A stretch of DNA of 64,000 bases, taken from assembly GCF_900343145.1 (NCBI RefSeq), contig NZ_LT996886.1:2046001-2110000 (forward strand), written 5' to 3'. Made by a program: the position numbers and the translations under genes. The number at the start of each line of letters is the position of its first letter. Positions within the stretch are counted from its first letter, which is position 1. Under the pieces are notes generated by a model that searched no databases, was not told the DNA's origin, and saw only the letters and a list, made by a program, of their open reading frames with translations. This stretch comes from Tessaracoccus timonensis. GTDB taxonomy: Bacteria > Actinomycetota > Actinomycetes > Propionibacteriales > Propionibacteriaceae. Of the stretch, positions 36,797 to 46,266 are shown piece by piece.

Positions 36797-37665
36797 CGGT
36801 GGCCGTGACGGGGGCGAGCGGGTTCGTCGGCAGGTACGTGGCGCAGGCGCTGCGTCAGAGGAAGCACCGTGTCGTCGCGCTGGGCAGGACTTCGGTGCCG
36901 GGAGAGTTTCGACGGTGGGACGCCGCCTGCGAGACCCCCGACCTCAGCGGGTGCGACGCGGTGGTGCACTGCGCGGCAGCTGTGGGGGATACGGGCCATG
37001 CGCAGCACTTCCGGGCGGTCAACGTCGAGGGCGCCAGCCGTCTGTTGGACGTGGTGGGGGAGCGCCCCGTGGTGTGGATGTCCAGTTCGTCTGTCTACTC
37101 CACACGCCAGCGGCGGCACCTAGCCGACGAGTCCCACCCGACGACCGAGGGCCACCTTGGCCACTACGGACGCACCAAGGCCATGGGCGAGATGATGGCC
37201 CTGGCACAAGGCGCTGTGGTGTTGCGCCCGACGGCGGTCTACGGGCTCGACGAACGTCATCTGGTGCCGAGGCTGCGGCGCCTGGTCAGGGGGCACACGC
37301 TGCTGCTGCCTGGCCCTGACGTGAAGCTGAGCCTCACCGACGTCGATGGGCTCGCCCGCGCTGCTGTGCAGGCACTCACGTGGGCACCCGGGGCATACAA
37401 CATCGCCGATCCCGAGCCGTATTCGCGCGACGACGTGCTCACCTCGGTGTTGGGGCAGGTGACAGGCCGGGCGCTGAGGCCGCTCAGGCTTCCACTTTCG
37501 CCGGTGAAACTCTTCGGCCCACTGCTGCCGGGTATCAACCGCTATTCGCTGGATCTCATTACCCACGAGCACACCTACGACGTGCGCAAGGCCCTCGCCG
37601 CCGGCTGGGATGCGGGCGAGATGCGGGTGCAGGAGCTGGACTGGGCGCGGGCCGAGCCGCGCTGA
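36784..37665 (+). CDS. OleD-like NAD(P)-dependent epimerase/dehydratase-family reductase
   Basis: This extended SDR of about 293 residues has a cofactor motif TGASGFVGRYVAQAL, WMSSSSVYS (Ser) and Y-x-x-x-K in YGRTKAMGEMM, then RPTAVYG and YNIADPEPYS. It fits 3-beta-HSD/OleD-type enzymes that reduce beta-keto acids, as well as sugar epimerases. Two GTGs (36772 and 36784) are possible; the second gives the usual short lead to the Rossmann fold. It is the last gene of the set and is followed by a strong hairpin. Confidence 0.8.
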   Translation: MVALTVAVTGASGFVGRYVAQALRQRKHRVVALGRTSVPGEFRRWDAACETPDLSGCDAVVHCAAAVGDTGHAQHFRAVNVEGASRLLDVVGERPVVWMSSSSVYSTRQRRHLADESHPTTEGHLGHYGRTKAMGEMMALAQGAVVLRPTAVYGLDERHLVPRLRRLVRGHTLLLPGPDVKLSLTDVDGLARAAVQALTWAPGAYNIADPEPYSRDDVLTSVLGQVTGRALRPLRLPLSPVKLFGPLLPGINRYSLDLITHEHTYDVRKALAAGWDAGEMRVQELDWARAEPR

Positions 37666-37779
37666 GCGTCGCCAACGTGTCGGCTCAGACGGGGTATCGT
37701 CGCTGTGCCGGGCCGCCAGTTCGGCCTGCACGACTCAGGCCGAAACCCAGCCGTACGCGGAATAAGGAGCACCGTAGAT

Positions 37780-37825
37780 AAGGAATGCTGGAACCCACCA
37801 ATTTTGGTGGGTTCCAGCATTCCTT
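37780..37825. terminator. 22-bp perfect hairpin between convergent genes
   Basis: AAGGAATGCTGGAACCCACC (from 37780, arm to 37801) is perfectly complementary to 37804-37825, with a two-base loop. Placed between the end of the ole-like operon and the convergent lipoprotein gene, it can terminate transcription from both sides. Confidence 0.75.
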
Positions 37826-37842
37826 ACGGGTGTTAGCCGCCA

Positions 37843-39192
37843 CTACTTCCACTTCGAGACATGCGTCGTGATGTAGTCGGGTTCCTCGAGTTGGCCCCAC
37901 GCGAGCCGTGTCTTTGAGCACATGACGGACGAGTAAGCGTGTGGCGCCTTCATCGCACTGAGAGTGCCCGTCGCGGTGTCAAAAATGAACACCTTGTCTC
38001 CCTCACCACCCATAGCCGTGGGGATGAAGGCCACCTTCCCGGAGCACACAGCCAGTTCCCCGACTTCTGTGTTGAGTGGGAGAGGAATGCGGGCGATCGG
38101 TGCGCCGTTTGCGCGAACGATGATGATGTTGTCTTGGATGAGTGCAGCCACTACGTCCCCGCCGGAGGCCAACTCGGACACGCCCACCCCTTCTTCCTCT
38201 TCCTCTGCCTCGGTAGTGGAGTAACGAATCACGTTGGTGACGCGGCCGGATCCGTCAATGCGCACCACGCCTACTTCCTTATAGTTTGTTCCGTTGTGTG
38301 ATTCAGGGGTGTGCTCAAGCTGAACCGCGACGATGCCGCCATCAATAGGAGAGACGTAGTAGCCGGAGGCAAGCATCTCCTTGGGCTCTCCTCTCGCTGG
38401 ATCGGCTGCCAAGACCCGGACACCGAATGTCCCATCTTGTTGCTGCGTGGCTGTCCACCACCAAACCAGTCCAGCTGAGAGTTTGGGAACCGGATCTCCA
38501 CCCAACAGCGGTACTTCGGATGCGCCGGAGGAAAGCTGATCCTCCGCAGCCGCGACGAGTCGTGGCGTGCCACCGGATATTCGTTGCGAGAAGAGACGCC
38601 AGTTAGATTGGCTCAAATCGGTGGAGCTCGTCTCCATCCATACAGCCCAGTTGTCGTCGATATCGCCAGCGTACGTCTGCCGAGCTAAGCCATCACTACG
38701 AATATGTGCTGTGCTGTCGAACAGCTTGGAGGATTGGTTGTCGTAAAGAAGGCCGACCCGTCCGCTCTTTACTATCTCCTCGGAATCTCTGTTCTCGCTG
38801 GGATCGAAGCTCACCAACGCGGCATTGGACGCGAGGGCGAGCACAATGCGATCAGGGTGTCCTTCGGGAGGCCGGCCAAGTTTGACGATCTCCGGCAGCG
38901 TTATCGGGCTTGCAGACGACAGGTCTACGGTAGGAAACGAAATCGACGTTCCATGTGCATCATAGACCGTCACGTCGTGGTCATTTGTGCCCTGACTCTG
39001 AGGTGTTGATGCGGTCTTGGAAGCAGTCGGAGCTGAGCTGGATGACGGTTGTGGGCTGCCTTTGGCGGAGTGGTGAGTGCCCTGGGGTTCGGGGCTCGGT
39101 TGAGGTGAGACCGAACAACCTTGCAACAAACACAATGAGACAAGCGCAAGAGTTGTGGCGGCCTGGATCCGGGTGAATTTTGCAGGCACCAT
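37843..39192 (-). CDS. Lipoprotein with a predicted beta-propeller-like domain
   Basis: This 449-residue protein has a lipoprotein signal ATTLALVSLCLLQGC, with the lipobox L-L-Q-G-C giving a lipidated Cys near residue 26. A disordered Ser/Pro/Thr/Gln linker to about residue 70 follows. The rest is a series of beta blade-like segments (RIVLALASNAALVSFD, VLAADPARGEPKEML, KVFIFDTATGTLSAMKAP) of the kind found in surface WD/TolB-like domains. The function is unknown. The codon bias is weaker than in the flanking core genes. Confidence 0.7.
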   Translation of the reverse strand: MVPAKFTRIQAATTLALVSLCLLQGCSVSPQPSPEPQGTHHSAKGSPQPSSSSAPTASKTASTPQSQGTNDHDVTVYDAHGTSISFPTVDLSSASPITLPEIVKLGRPPEGHPDRIVLALASNAALVSFDPSENRDSEEIVKSGRVGLLYDNQSSKLFDSTAHIRSDGLARQTYAGDIDDNWAVWMETSSTDLSQSNWRLFSQRISGGTPRLVAAAEDQLSSGASEVPLLGGDPVPKLSAGLVWWWTATQQQDGTFGVRVLAADPARGEPKEMLASGYYVSPIDGGIVAVQLEHTPESHNGTNYKEVGVVRIDGSGRVTNVIRYSTTEAEEEEEGVGVSELASGGDVVAALIQDNIIIVRANGAPIARIPLPLNTEVGELAVCSGKVAFIPTAMGGEGDKVFIFDTATGTLSAMKAPHAYSSVMCSKTRLAWGQLEEPDYITTHVSKWK

Positions 39193-39305
39193 TGTGTTCC
39201 TTAGTTATCATCATCGTTGGTGAGCGCTAAGGGGGGGAAAGCGTCGCTGCTTCTCTCCCAAGCAACCCAAAGTGTACACCAGGCGCCTGCGGATGAAATG
39301 GGGGG

Positions 39306-40283
39306 CTAGGATGTCGTGCTCGGCCCGTGGTATGGCGTGTTGGCGGCGAGGCGTGCGGCGATGATGCTGGACGTGATGATCTGCGCCTGGTGGTAGATCA
39401 TGAGTGGCACGACGAGCATGCCCACGATGGATGCGGGGAACAGCACGGACGCGATCGGTACGCCGGTTACGAGTGATTTCTTTGTGCCGCAGAACATGAC
39501 GGCAATCTGATCTTCGCGGGGGAACCCGAGCCAGCCGGCGACGTGCCACGTCAACCACAGCATCAGCGCGAGCAGGGGGAGCGTGAACGCCAACGTCACG
39601 AGCAAGTCAGACCAGCTGAGCCGCCGCCACATGCCGCTGGCGAACATCTCAGAGAACGCGCCGTAGACGATGAGCACGATCACCGCTTGGTCGAGGAGCT
39701 TCAGGCGGTCTTTATGGCGTGCCATGAACGTAGCCGTGAAGACGCGGGAGAGTTGGCCCAAGAAGAACGGCAGCAGCAGCTGGACGAACACGTCGAGGGC
39801 AATCTGCCACGACAGCCCGCCGCTGGCTGATGGGAAGAGCAGCATGACCAGCGCGGGTGTGAGCACCACACCCAACACATTCGACGCGGTAGCCGACATC
39901 ATGGCCGCCGGCACGTTGCCGCCTGCCAGTGAGGTCATATTGATCGACGACTGCACTGTCGACGGAGCTAAGCACAGGAACACGAGCCCAATGCGGACAG
40001 GGTCGGACACAAAACCGTCGGGCATGAGCAGCATCGGGGCGCCGAGCAGGGGAAACAACACAAATGTGAACGCCAGGATGGTCAGGTGCAGGCGCCAGTG
40101 CTTGATACCCGCCACCGTTTCCGCAGTGCTGAGGCGCGCGCCGTAGCCGAAGAACAGCACGAAGACGGCCACCTTGGTTGCGAAGTTGTAGATCTCCGCT
40201 GGTCGCCCGGAGATGGGTACGACGATCGATAGCGCCAGCGCGCCAAGGATGACGAGCGTCATCCGATCGATCTTGAACTTCAC
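39306..40283 (-). CDS. Bile acid:sodium symporter family (SBF-like) protein
   Basis: This protein of about 325 residues has nine or ten hydrophobic segments. Family features are LCLAPSTVQSSINMTSLAGG in the first inverted half and VMFCGTKKSLVTGVPIASVL in the second, both crossing regions of SBF_like transporters (YfeH type). The substrate is unknown. GTG 40283 is chosen because it gives a normal N-terminus (VKFKIDRMTLVILG) and begins 12 bases after the def stop, so it is probably co-transcribed with def. Confidence 0.85.
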   Translation of the reverse strand: MKFKIDRMTLVILGALALSIVVPISGRPAEIYNFATKVAVFVLFFGYGARLSTAETVAGIKHWRLHLTILAFTFVLFPLLGAPMLLMPDGFVSDPVRIGLVFLCLAPSTVQSSINMTSLAGGNVPAAMMSATASNVLGVVLTPALVMLLFPSASGGLSWQIALDVFVQLLLPFFLGQLSRVFTATFMARHKDRLKLLDQAVIVLIVYGAFSEMFASGMWRRLSWSDLLVTLAFTLPLLALMLWLTWHVAGWLGFPREDQIAVMFCGTKKSLVTGVPIASVLFPASIVGMLVVPLMIYHQAQIITSSIIAARLAANTPYHGPSTTS

Positions 40284-40294
40284 GGGGCTCGACG

Positions 40295-40909
40295 CTACTC
40301 GGCGGCGTCTTCGTCGGCCATGCCAGGAGGTATGGCCGCGGTGAGCTTCGGGCTCACCGGCCAATCGGCGGGGTAACGCCAGTCAAGCTCGGCCACTTCC
40401 TTATCGAGCTTGCGACGCGCCCTCGACGAGAGCCTGTCACCATAAACCGTCCCATTCAGGTGATCAGTTTCGTGCTGGAGGCAGCGAGCCAGGAGCCCGG
40501 TGCCGATCACCTCGACATCGTTGCCCATCGTGTCTTGCCCGCGGCAAATCGCGTGGTCCGGGCGGGACACCGTCGCGTATCCACCCGGGTAGGAGAGGCA
40601 GCCTTCCTCCGATGTATCGAGCACGCGCTCCTTGCCATCCGGCAGGGTGACCACCGGGTTGCACACCACCCCGCGCTGGATGTTCATGTCCGCATCCGGG
40701 CACTCGTACACGAAGACCGAGAGGTCGAGGCCCACCTGCGTGGCGGCCAGGCCGACACCTTCGGCAGCTTCCATCGTGGCGAACATGTCCCTCACCAGCT
40801 GCTGAAGCTCCTCATCAAACTGCTCCACAAGGCGCGTTTGCTGATGCATCACGGGGGTGCCCCAGCGGGTGATGGGGAGCACGGTGCCACCGGTGGTGAG
40901 GTCCGTCAT
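40295..40909 (-). CDS. def: Peptide deformylase
   Basis: This 204-residue enzyme removes the formyl group from nascent N-terminal Met. All three metal motifs are present: GVGLAATQVGL (motif 1), EGCLSYPG (motif 2, Cys ligand) and QHETDHLNG (motif 3, H-E-x-x-H). The start at 40909 gives MTDLTTGG and the usual PDF length. It is divergent from xerC, with 66 bases between. Confidence 0.97.
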   Translation of the reverse strand: MTDLTTGGTVLPITRWGTPVMHQQTRLVEQFDEELQQLVRDMFATMEAAEGVGLAATQVGLDLSVFVYECPDADMNIQRGVVCNPVVTLPDGKERVLDTSEEGCLSYPGGYATVSRPDHAICRGQDTMGNDVEVIGTGLLARCLQHETDHLNGTVYGDRLSSRARRKLDKEVAELDWRYPADWPVSPKLTAAIPPGMADEDAAE

Positions 40910-40975
40910 TGTCAATCCTTGCCTTCGACGTTTTGCTCCGCCCATTATGCCGTCTCCCGACGTAGTCTCGAACCC

Positions 40976-41869
40976 ATGGCCGCATGGGAAGCCCTGATCG
41001 AGGAGTACGGCGAACACCTCGCCACCGACCGTGGGCTTTCGCCGCACACCGTACGTGCCTACGGCGCTGACCTCCGCCTGCTCGCAGCCCACACCGACGA
41101 TCCGCGCGCCGTCACGTTGACCACGCTCAGGACCTGGTTGGCTGACATGGCCGACGAAGGAACGGCCGCCTCGTCGATACAACGTCGGGTGGCGTGCGTG
41201 CGCGGTTTCTTCGCCTGGGCGGCCAGAGAAGGATTCATCGACGGCGACCCGGCACTCAGGCTGGTGGCGCCGAAGCGCTCACGTCGGCTGCCGAAGGTGC
41301 TGTCGCACGGGGAAATCGACGACGTCATGGCGAGCGCAACCACGCGCCTGGTGGAAAGCGACGACCCACTGGCCGCCCGCGACCGAGCCATCGTCGAGCT
41401 GCTGTATTCGAGCGGGCTGCGCATCTCTGAGCTCACCAGCATCAAGATTCGCGACGTGGACGCCGAGCAGCGCACGGTGCGGGTGATGGGCAAGGGCGCC
41501 AAGGAACGCGCAGTGCCGATGGGAGCACCCGCTGCGAGCGCCGTCGCGGCCTGGTTGGAGCGCCGCGACGAGGTGGCCACGCCGCGGAGCCCCGACACCC
41601 TCTTCCTCGGGGCGCGTGGAGGAGCGCTCGACCCGCGGGTAGCCAGACGCGTCGTGCACGAAGCGACGGCCGCCGCCGGCCCCGGAGCGGAGGTCGGCCC
41701 CCACGGGCTGCGGCACGCCATGGCGACGCACCTGCTCGACGGAGGCGCCGACCTGCGCAGCGTGCAAGAGATGCTGGGGCACGCGTCGGTGGCGACCACA
41801 CAGATCTACACCCACGTCACCTCCGAGCGCCTCCGGCAGGCCTTTCAACAGGCCCATCCGCGCGCCTGA
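40976..41869 (+). CDS. xerC: Tyrosine recombinase XerC
   Basis: This 297-residue protein has an N-terminal SAM-like DNA-binding domain (HLATDRGLSPHTVRAYGADL) and the catalytic residues Arg (LLYSSGLRISELTSI), His-x-x-Arg (GPHGLRHAMATHLLDGG), His (EMLGHASVATTQIYTHV) and Tyr (QIYTHV). It resolves chromosome dimers at dif with XerD. Placement just before the M23 peptidase and rpsB is the standard actinobacterial locus for the chromosomal XerC, so it is not read as a phage or element integrase. Confidence 0.92.
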   Translation: MAAWEALIEEYGEHLATDRGLSPHTVRAYGADLRLLAAHTDDPRAVTLTTLRTWLADMADEGTAASSIQRRVACVRGFFAWAAREGFIDGDPALRLVAPKRSRRLPKVLSHGEIDDVMASATTRLVESDDPLAARDRAIVELLYSSGLRISELTSIKIRDVDAEQRTVRVMGKGAKERAVPMGAPAASAVAAWLERRDEVATPRSPDTLFLGARGGALDPRVARRVVHEATAAAGPGAEVGPHGLRHAMATHLLDGGADLRSVQEMLGHASVATTQIYTHVTSERLRQAFQQAHPRA

Positions 41870-41883
41870 CCAGCCGTGCCAGC

Positions 41884-42786
41884 TCACCGCAATAACGTCA
41901 GCGGGTCCACGAGCGCCCCACCCTTCCACGCCATCCAGTGCAGATGGCACCCGGTGGAGTACCCGGTGGTGCCCACCACACCCACCTGCGCGCCCGCGTC
42001 GAGGTGTTGGCCAACCTGCACGTCGAAACGCGGCAGGTGGGCGTAGGCCGTGACGAGACCGTTCTCATGGCGCACGTGGATTCGCAGCCCGTATCCCCTG
42101 CTGGTATCGCGTTTGATCACCTCGCCCGCCCAAGGCACATGAATGGGCGTGCCACATGCGGCGCCGAAATCCACCCCGTCGTGCAATTTGTAGATGCCGG
42201 TGACCGGGTGCACACGCATCCCGAACTTCGACGTGACCGGCCCCCGCACAGGCGCCTGCCCAGGCGCGACCGACCCGACGCCCACCGTCGCGGCGGGCAG
42301 CGCTGCTGGCACCACGGGCATCGCTCCCATGGGTACCAGCCGTACTCGACGAAGCGTGAGGTAGGGGAGCGGGTCGTGGTAGTCGGTGCCGTCGGTGAGC
42401 CCCCAATGCAGGCAGGCGGGCGTGCAATGCCCAGGCTGCAGTGTGCCGATCACCTGGCCCGACGTCACCACCTCGCCCTTGCGTACGCTGCCTGACACCG
42501 GAGTGTAGGTGGTGCGCAGTCCGTTGCCGTGGTCGATGGACACCGACGGGCGTCCCGCCACGACGCCCGCGAAATGCACGCGTCCCTGCGCGGCGGCGCG
42601 CACGGGCGTGCCCGGTTTGGCCATGATGTCGACGCCGCGGTGGCCAGGGCCGTAGCGGTGCGCGGGTGCGTCGAAGCCGCGCACGACGGGACCATCGACG
42701 GGCATCGTGAGTTCGAGGCCCGAGGCATGGGCTGGGGTAGCGTTCCACGCCACGAGCAGGAGGGTGATGAGCAGAATCCTCTTCAT
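41884..42786 (-). CDS. Secreted M23-type peptidase with two LytM domains
   Basis: This 300-residue protein has a signal peptide (MKRILLITLLLVAWNATPAH). Domain 1 (about 25-140) has GPGHRGVDIMAKPGTPV and the end PGHCTPACLHWGL, where the first His of the H-x-H metal motif is Cys. Domain 2 (about 185-300) has KLHDGVDFGAACGTP and GYSTGCHLHW, with H-x-x-x-D and H-L-H intact. The homologue usually encoded beside rpsB has only the first type of domain. A peptidoglycan endopeptidase role is likely for domain 2. It is convergent with xerC, 14 bases apart. Confidence 0.88.
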   Translation of the reverse strand: MKRILLITLLLVAWNATPAHASGLELTMPVDGPVVRGFDAPAHRYGPGHRGVDIMAKPGTPVRAAAQGRVHFAGVVAGRPSVSIDHGNGLRTTYTPVSGSVRKGEVVTSGQVIGTLQPGHCTPACLHWGLTDGTDYHDPLPYLTLRRVRLVPMGAMPVVPAALPAATVGVGSVAPGQAPVRGPVTSKFGMRVHPVTGIYKLHDGVDFGAACGTPIHVPWAGEVIKRDTSRGYGLRIHVRHENGLVTAYAHLPRFDVQVGQHLDAGAQVGVVGTTGYSTGCHLHWMAWKGGALVDPLTLLR

Positions 42787-42887
42787 ACCCTTTGTTATGG
42801 CAGCGACACGCCCGAAACTTGCATGCGATATGAAATCTGTGGATAACTTTCGACGGGTATCCGCACGGCAGCTGATGTGCTCGGCAG

Positions 42888-42917
42888 TTGGGGGGCTAGC
42901 GGAGGTTCCGCTAGAAT
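42888..42917 (+). promoter_or_regulatory. Candidate promoter for rpsB-tsf
   Basis: TTGGGG (42888-42893) and TAGAAT (42912-42917) are 18 bases apart, a plausible -35/-10 pair. A 7-bp hairpin (CTAGCGG at 42896-42902 with 42908-42914) overlaps the spacer. The region of 304 bases between the divergent peptidase gene and rpsB holds no gene. Confidence 0.35.
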
Positions 42918-43029
42918 CACACACGCACCCGCACACGTGGGTGACTTCGCATGCGCTGTGGGCTTGCCCCGGTTGCTCAGTGGTCCCGTCCAGGCGGGTT
43001 GGGCACCGAGCGCATCAGGAATAACCACC

Positions 43030-43044
43030 GTGGGCTTCGCCCAC
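43030..43044 (+). promoter_or_regulatory. Hairpin in the rpsB 5' leader
   Basis: GTGGGC-TTC-GCCCAC forms a tight 6-bp hairpin in the leader, about 45 bases before the rpsB ATG. S2 represses its own mRNA through the leader in some bacteria, so this may be part of such a site. That role is inference. Confidence 0.35.
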
Positions 43045-43090
43045 CCGATATGAGGTTGTGCGCGCTGCGCCAACCGCGAAAGGAACGGCC

Positions 43091-44026
43091 ATGGCCGTCG
43101 TAACCACAAGGCAGCTGCTGGAAAACGGCGTTCACTTCGGGCACCAGACCCGTCGTTGGAACCCTAAGATGAAGCGCTTCATCTTCACCGAACGCAACGG
43201 CATCTACATCATCGACCTGCAGCTCTCCCTGACCTACATTGACAAGGCGTTCAACTTCGTCAAGTCCACCGTCGCGCGCGGCGGGCAGATCCTGTTCGTC
43301 GGCACCAAGAAGCAGGCCCAGGGCAGCATCGCCGAGCAGGCCACCCGCGTCGGCATGCCCTACGTGAACCAGCGTTGGCTGGGCGGCATGCTCACGAACT
43401 TCGACACCGTGTCCAAGCGTGTGCAGCGCCTCAAGGAACTCGAGGCCATGGACTTCACCGACGTCGCCGCTTCCGGCCTCACGAAGAAGGAACTGCTCGG
43501 CCTCGAGCGCGAGAAGGACAAGCTGTCGAAGACCCTCGGCGGTATCCGCGACATGGGTAAGACCCCGCAGGCCGTCTGGGTGGTTGACACCAAGAAGGAG
43601 CACCTCGCCGTCGACGAGGCGCGCAAGCTGAACATCCCGATCGTCGGCATCCTCGACACCAACTGCGACCCCGACGAGGTCGACTACGCGGTGCCGGGCA
43701 ACGACGACGCGATCCGCTCCGTCGCGCTGCTCACCCGCATCATCGCCGACGCCGTGGCCGAGGGCCTGATCGAGCGCTCGCAGGGCAAGACCGGCGAAGC
43801 CTCCGAAGCCGAGCCCATGCCCGACTGGGAGCGCGAGCTGCTGGGTGCCGAAGACGAGGCCAAGCCTGCTGAGAAGCAGGAAGAGGCTGAAGTTGCCGAC
43901 ACGCCCGTCGCTGAAGAATCTGCCGAGATCGTCGAGGCGGCTGCCCCTGAGGCCGCTGCTGCGCAGGAACTGGCCGAGGAGCCTGCCAAGGCTGACGACG
44001 CCAAGTCTGAGACCGAGACCAAGTAA
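43091..44026 (+). CDS. rpsB: 30S ribosomal protein S2
   Basis: This 311-residue protein has S2 signatures: [44 protein letters not shown] and [14 protein letters not shown]. The last 70 residues are an acidic Ala/Glu-rich tail typical of actinobacterial S2. The start at 43091 has AAAGGAAC about eight bases upstream. It is followed by tsf. Confidence 0.98.
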   Translation: MAVVTTRQLLENGVHFGHQTRRWNPKMKRFIFTERNGIYIIDLQLSLTYIDKAFNFVKSTVARGGQILFVGTKKQAQGSIAEQATRVGMPYVNQRWLGGMLTNFDTVSKRVQRLKELEAMDFTDVAASGLTKKELLGLEREKDKLSKTLGGIRDMGKTPQAVWVVDTKKEHLAVDEARKLNIPIVGILDTNCDPDEVDYAVPGNDDAIRSVALLTRIIADAVAEGLIERSQGKTGEASEAEPMPDWERELLGAEDEAKPAEKQEEAEVADTPVAEESAEIVEAAAPEAAAAQELAEEPAKADDAKSETETK

Positions 44027-44064
44027 CCAACCGACTCCACCAACGAGCAAGAACGGATTACGCA

Positions 44065-44874
44065 ATGGCAATTACCGCCGCTGACGTGAAGAAGCTCCGC
44101 GACGCCACTGGCGCGGGCATGATGGACGCCAAGAAGGCCCTCACCGAGGCCAATGGCGATTTCGAGCAGGCCGTGGAGAACCTCCGTGTGCACGGCCTGG
44201 CCAAGATGGCGAAGCGCGCAGACCGCGAAGCCACCAACGGCATCGTCGCGGGCAAGGACGGCGTGCTCATCCAGCTCGCCGCTGAGACTGACTTCGTCGC
44301 CAAGAACGCCGAGTTCGTCGAACTGGCCGACAAGATCGTCGACACCGTCGCCGAATCCGGCGCGGCCGACGTCGACGCCACCAACGCCACCAAGTTCGAG
44401 GACGGCACCGTCGAAGACGCTGTGAAGGCGCTCGGCGCGAAGACGGGCGAAAACCTTTCGCTCGCGAACGTCGCGAACTTCCAGGGCACCACGCACCTGT
44501 ACCTCCACCGTCGCGCCTCCGACCTCCCCCCGCAGGTTGGCGTGCTCGTCGAGTACGAAGGCGGCGACGACGCGCTGGCCCACCAGGTGGCTATGCAGAT
44601 CGCTGCCATGATGCCGTCGTACGTAGCCCGCGACGAGGTTCCGGAAGAAACCGTCGCCAACGAGCGTCGCATCGCCGAGGCTACCGCCGTCGAAGAGGGC
44701 AAGCCCGAGAAGGCGATCCCGCGGATCATCGAGGGCCGTCTGAACGGCTACTTCAAGGAAGTGTGCCTCGTCGACCAGCCCGCGGTGTGGGAAGACAAGC
44801 AGACCGTCGGCAACGTGCTCGACGCAGCCGGCATGAAGGTGCTGCGCTTCGTTCGCTTCGCCATTCAGGGCTGA
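44065..44874 (+). CDS. tsf: Elongation factor Ts
   Basis: This 269-residue protein is the EF-Tu nucleotide exchange factor. The N-terminal UBA-like domain has [20 protein letters not shown]. The EF-Tu contact segments [14 protein letters not shown] and HVAMQIAAM-like [12 protein letters not shown] are present. It lies 38 bases after rpsB, the universal rpsB-tsf pair. Confidence 0.98.
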   Translation: MAITAADVKKLRDATGAGMMDAKKALTEANGDFEQAVENLRVHGLAKMAKRADREATNGIVAGKDGVLIQLAAETDFVAKNAEFVELADKIVDTVAESGAADVDATNATKFEDGTVEDAVKALGAKTGENLSLANVANFQGTTHLYLHRRASDLPPQVGVLVEYEGGDDALAHQVAMQIAAMMPSYVARDEVPEETVANERRIAEATAVEEGKPEKAIPRIIEGRLNGYFKEVCLVDQPAVWEDKQTVGNVLDAAGMKVLRFVRFAIQG

Positions 44875-44919
44875 GCCGAGGCGTTCTCCTCGCGAAACAA
44901 AGAAACACAGTAAAGTGGC

Positions 44920-44949
44920 GTGCGCCGCGTGGGATTCCCCGCGGCGCAC
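44920..44949 (+). terminator. GC-rich hairpin between tsf and pyrH
   Basis: GTGCGCCGCG (44920-44929) pairs with CGCGGCGCAC (44940-44949) across a ten-base loop. It may end or attenuate the rpsB-tsf transcript before pyrH. No T-tract follows. Confidence 0.5.
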
Positions 44950-44971
44950 GTGCACACCAGGAGGTCCTCAC

Positions 44972-45685
44972 ATGTCGAAGCCATTCCACCGCGTATTGCT
45001 CAAACTCTCCGGTGAGGTGTTTGGTGGCGGCAAGCTCGGGGTCGACCCCGTCGTGGTGTCACAGATCGCGAAGGAAATTGCCGACGTGGTCCGCGGAGGA
45101 ACGCAGGTGTCCGTCGTGGTGGGCGGCGGTAACTACTTCCGCGGTGCGGAGCTCTCGCAGTCCGGGATGGACCGCGACCGCGCCGATTACATGGGCATGC
45201 TCGGCACCGTCATGAATTGCCTCGCGTTGCAAGACTTCTGCGAAAAGGCCGGCATCGAGACCCGCGTGCAGAGCGCCATCACGATGGGGCAGGTGGCCGA
45301 GTCGTACATTCCGCGTCGCGCGGAGCGCCACATGGAGAAGGGGCGGCTCGTGATCTTCGGTGCAGGCTCGGGCATGCCGTACTTCTCGACGGACACCGTC
45401 GCCGCCCAGCGAGCGCTGGAGATCGGCGCTGAGGTACTGCTGATGGGCAAGAACGGCGTCGACGGGGTCTACGATTCCGACCCGCGCACCAACCCGGATG
45501 CCAAGAAATACGACCACCTCAGCTACGCCGACTTCCTCAACAAAGACCTCAAGGTGGCCGACGCGACTGCAATCGCGCTGGCACGCGACAACGACCTCGA
45601 CCTCATCTTCTTCAACTTGTCCAAGACTGGAAACATCGCCCGCGTCATTGCTGGTGAGGAAATCGGGACCACGGTCTCGAACTAA
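44972..45685 (+). CDS. pyrH: UMP kinase
   Basis: This 237-residue bacterial UMP kinase (amino-acid-kinase fold, UMP to UDP) has [46 protein letters not shown] and [20 protein letters not shown]. The ATG at 44972 is preceded by AGGAGG eight bases upstream. It is followed by frr. Confidence 0.98.
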   Translation: MSKPFHRVLLKLSGEVFGGGKLGVDPVVVSQIAKEIADVVRGGTQVSVVVGGGNYFRGAELSQSGMDRDRADYMGMLGTVMNCLALQDFCEKAGIETRVQSAITMGQVAESYIPRRAERHMEKGRLVIFGAGSGMPYFSTDTVAAQRALEIGAEVLLMGKNGVDGVYDSDPRTNPDAKKYDHLSYADFLNKDLKVADATAIALARDNDLDLIFFNLSKTGNIARVIAGEEIGTTVSN

Positions 45686-45708
45686 CGAACAGGAAGGAGC
45701 GATCCTCC

Positions 45709-46266
45709 ATGATCGCCGAAACCGAAAAGGAAGCTACCAAGGCCATGGAGGCCGCGGTTGATTTCGCACGAGAGGACCTTGCCACCATTCGCACCGGACG
45801 TGCGCACCCGGCAATGTTCAACAAACTGTCCGCCGAGTACTACGGCGCACCGACGCCGCTGCAGCAGCTGGCGACGTTCACCTCACCGGATGCGCGCACC
45901 ATGCTCATTACCCCCTTCGACCGCAGCTCGATTGGCGCCATCGAGAAGGCCATCCGCGACGCCGACCTCGGCGTGAACCCCAGCAACGACGGCAACGCCA
46001 TCCGTTGCGTCATGCCCACGCTGACGGAGGAACGTCGCAAGGAGTACACCAAGCTCGCGAAGCAGAAGGCTGAGGATGCTCGCGTGGTGGTGCGCAACGC
46101 CCGCCGCAACGCCATGGATGCGCTCAAGAAGGCTGAGAAGGACGGCGACATCAGCGAGGACGATCTCGTGCGCGCCGAGAAGTCCATCGACGGCATCACG
46201 AAGAAGCACGTCGATCAGGTGGACGAAATCCTGAAGCGTAAAGAGCAGGAACTCCTCGAGATTTGA
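45709..46266 (+). CDS. frr: Ribosome recycling factor
   Basis: This 185-residue RRF splits post-termination ribosomes with EF-G. Typical segments are AREDLATIRTGRAHPAMFNK, YYGAPTPLQQLATF, RSSIGAIEKAIRDADLGVNP and LTEERRKEYTKLAKQKAEDA. Its TGA overlaps the cdsA ATG. Confidence 0.98.
   Translation: MIAETEKEATKAMEAAVDFAREDLATIRTGRAHPAMFNKLSAEYYGAPTPLQQLATFTSPDARTMLITPFDRSSIGAIEKAIRDADLGVNPSNDGNAIRCVMPTLTEERRKEYTKLAKQKAEDARVVVRNARRNAMDALKKAEKDGDISEDDLVRAEKSIDGITKKHVDQVDEILKRKEQELLEI

Noticed and set aside
40976-41869. Tyrosine recombinase as a phage or island integrase or as the cassette invertase
   Set aside because: Its place before the M23 peptidase and rpsB is the standard chromosomal xerC locus, and it is 30 kb from the toxin region; no att sites seen.
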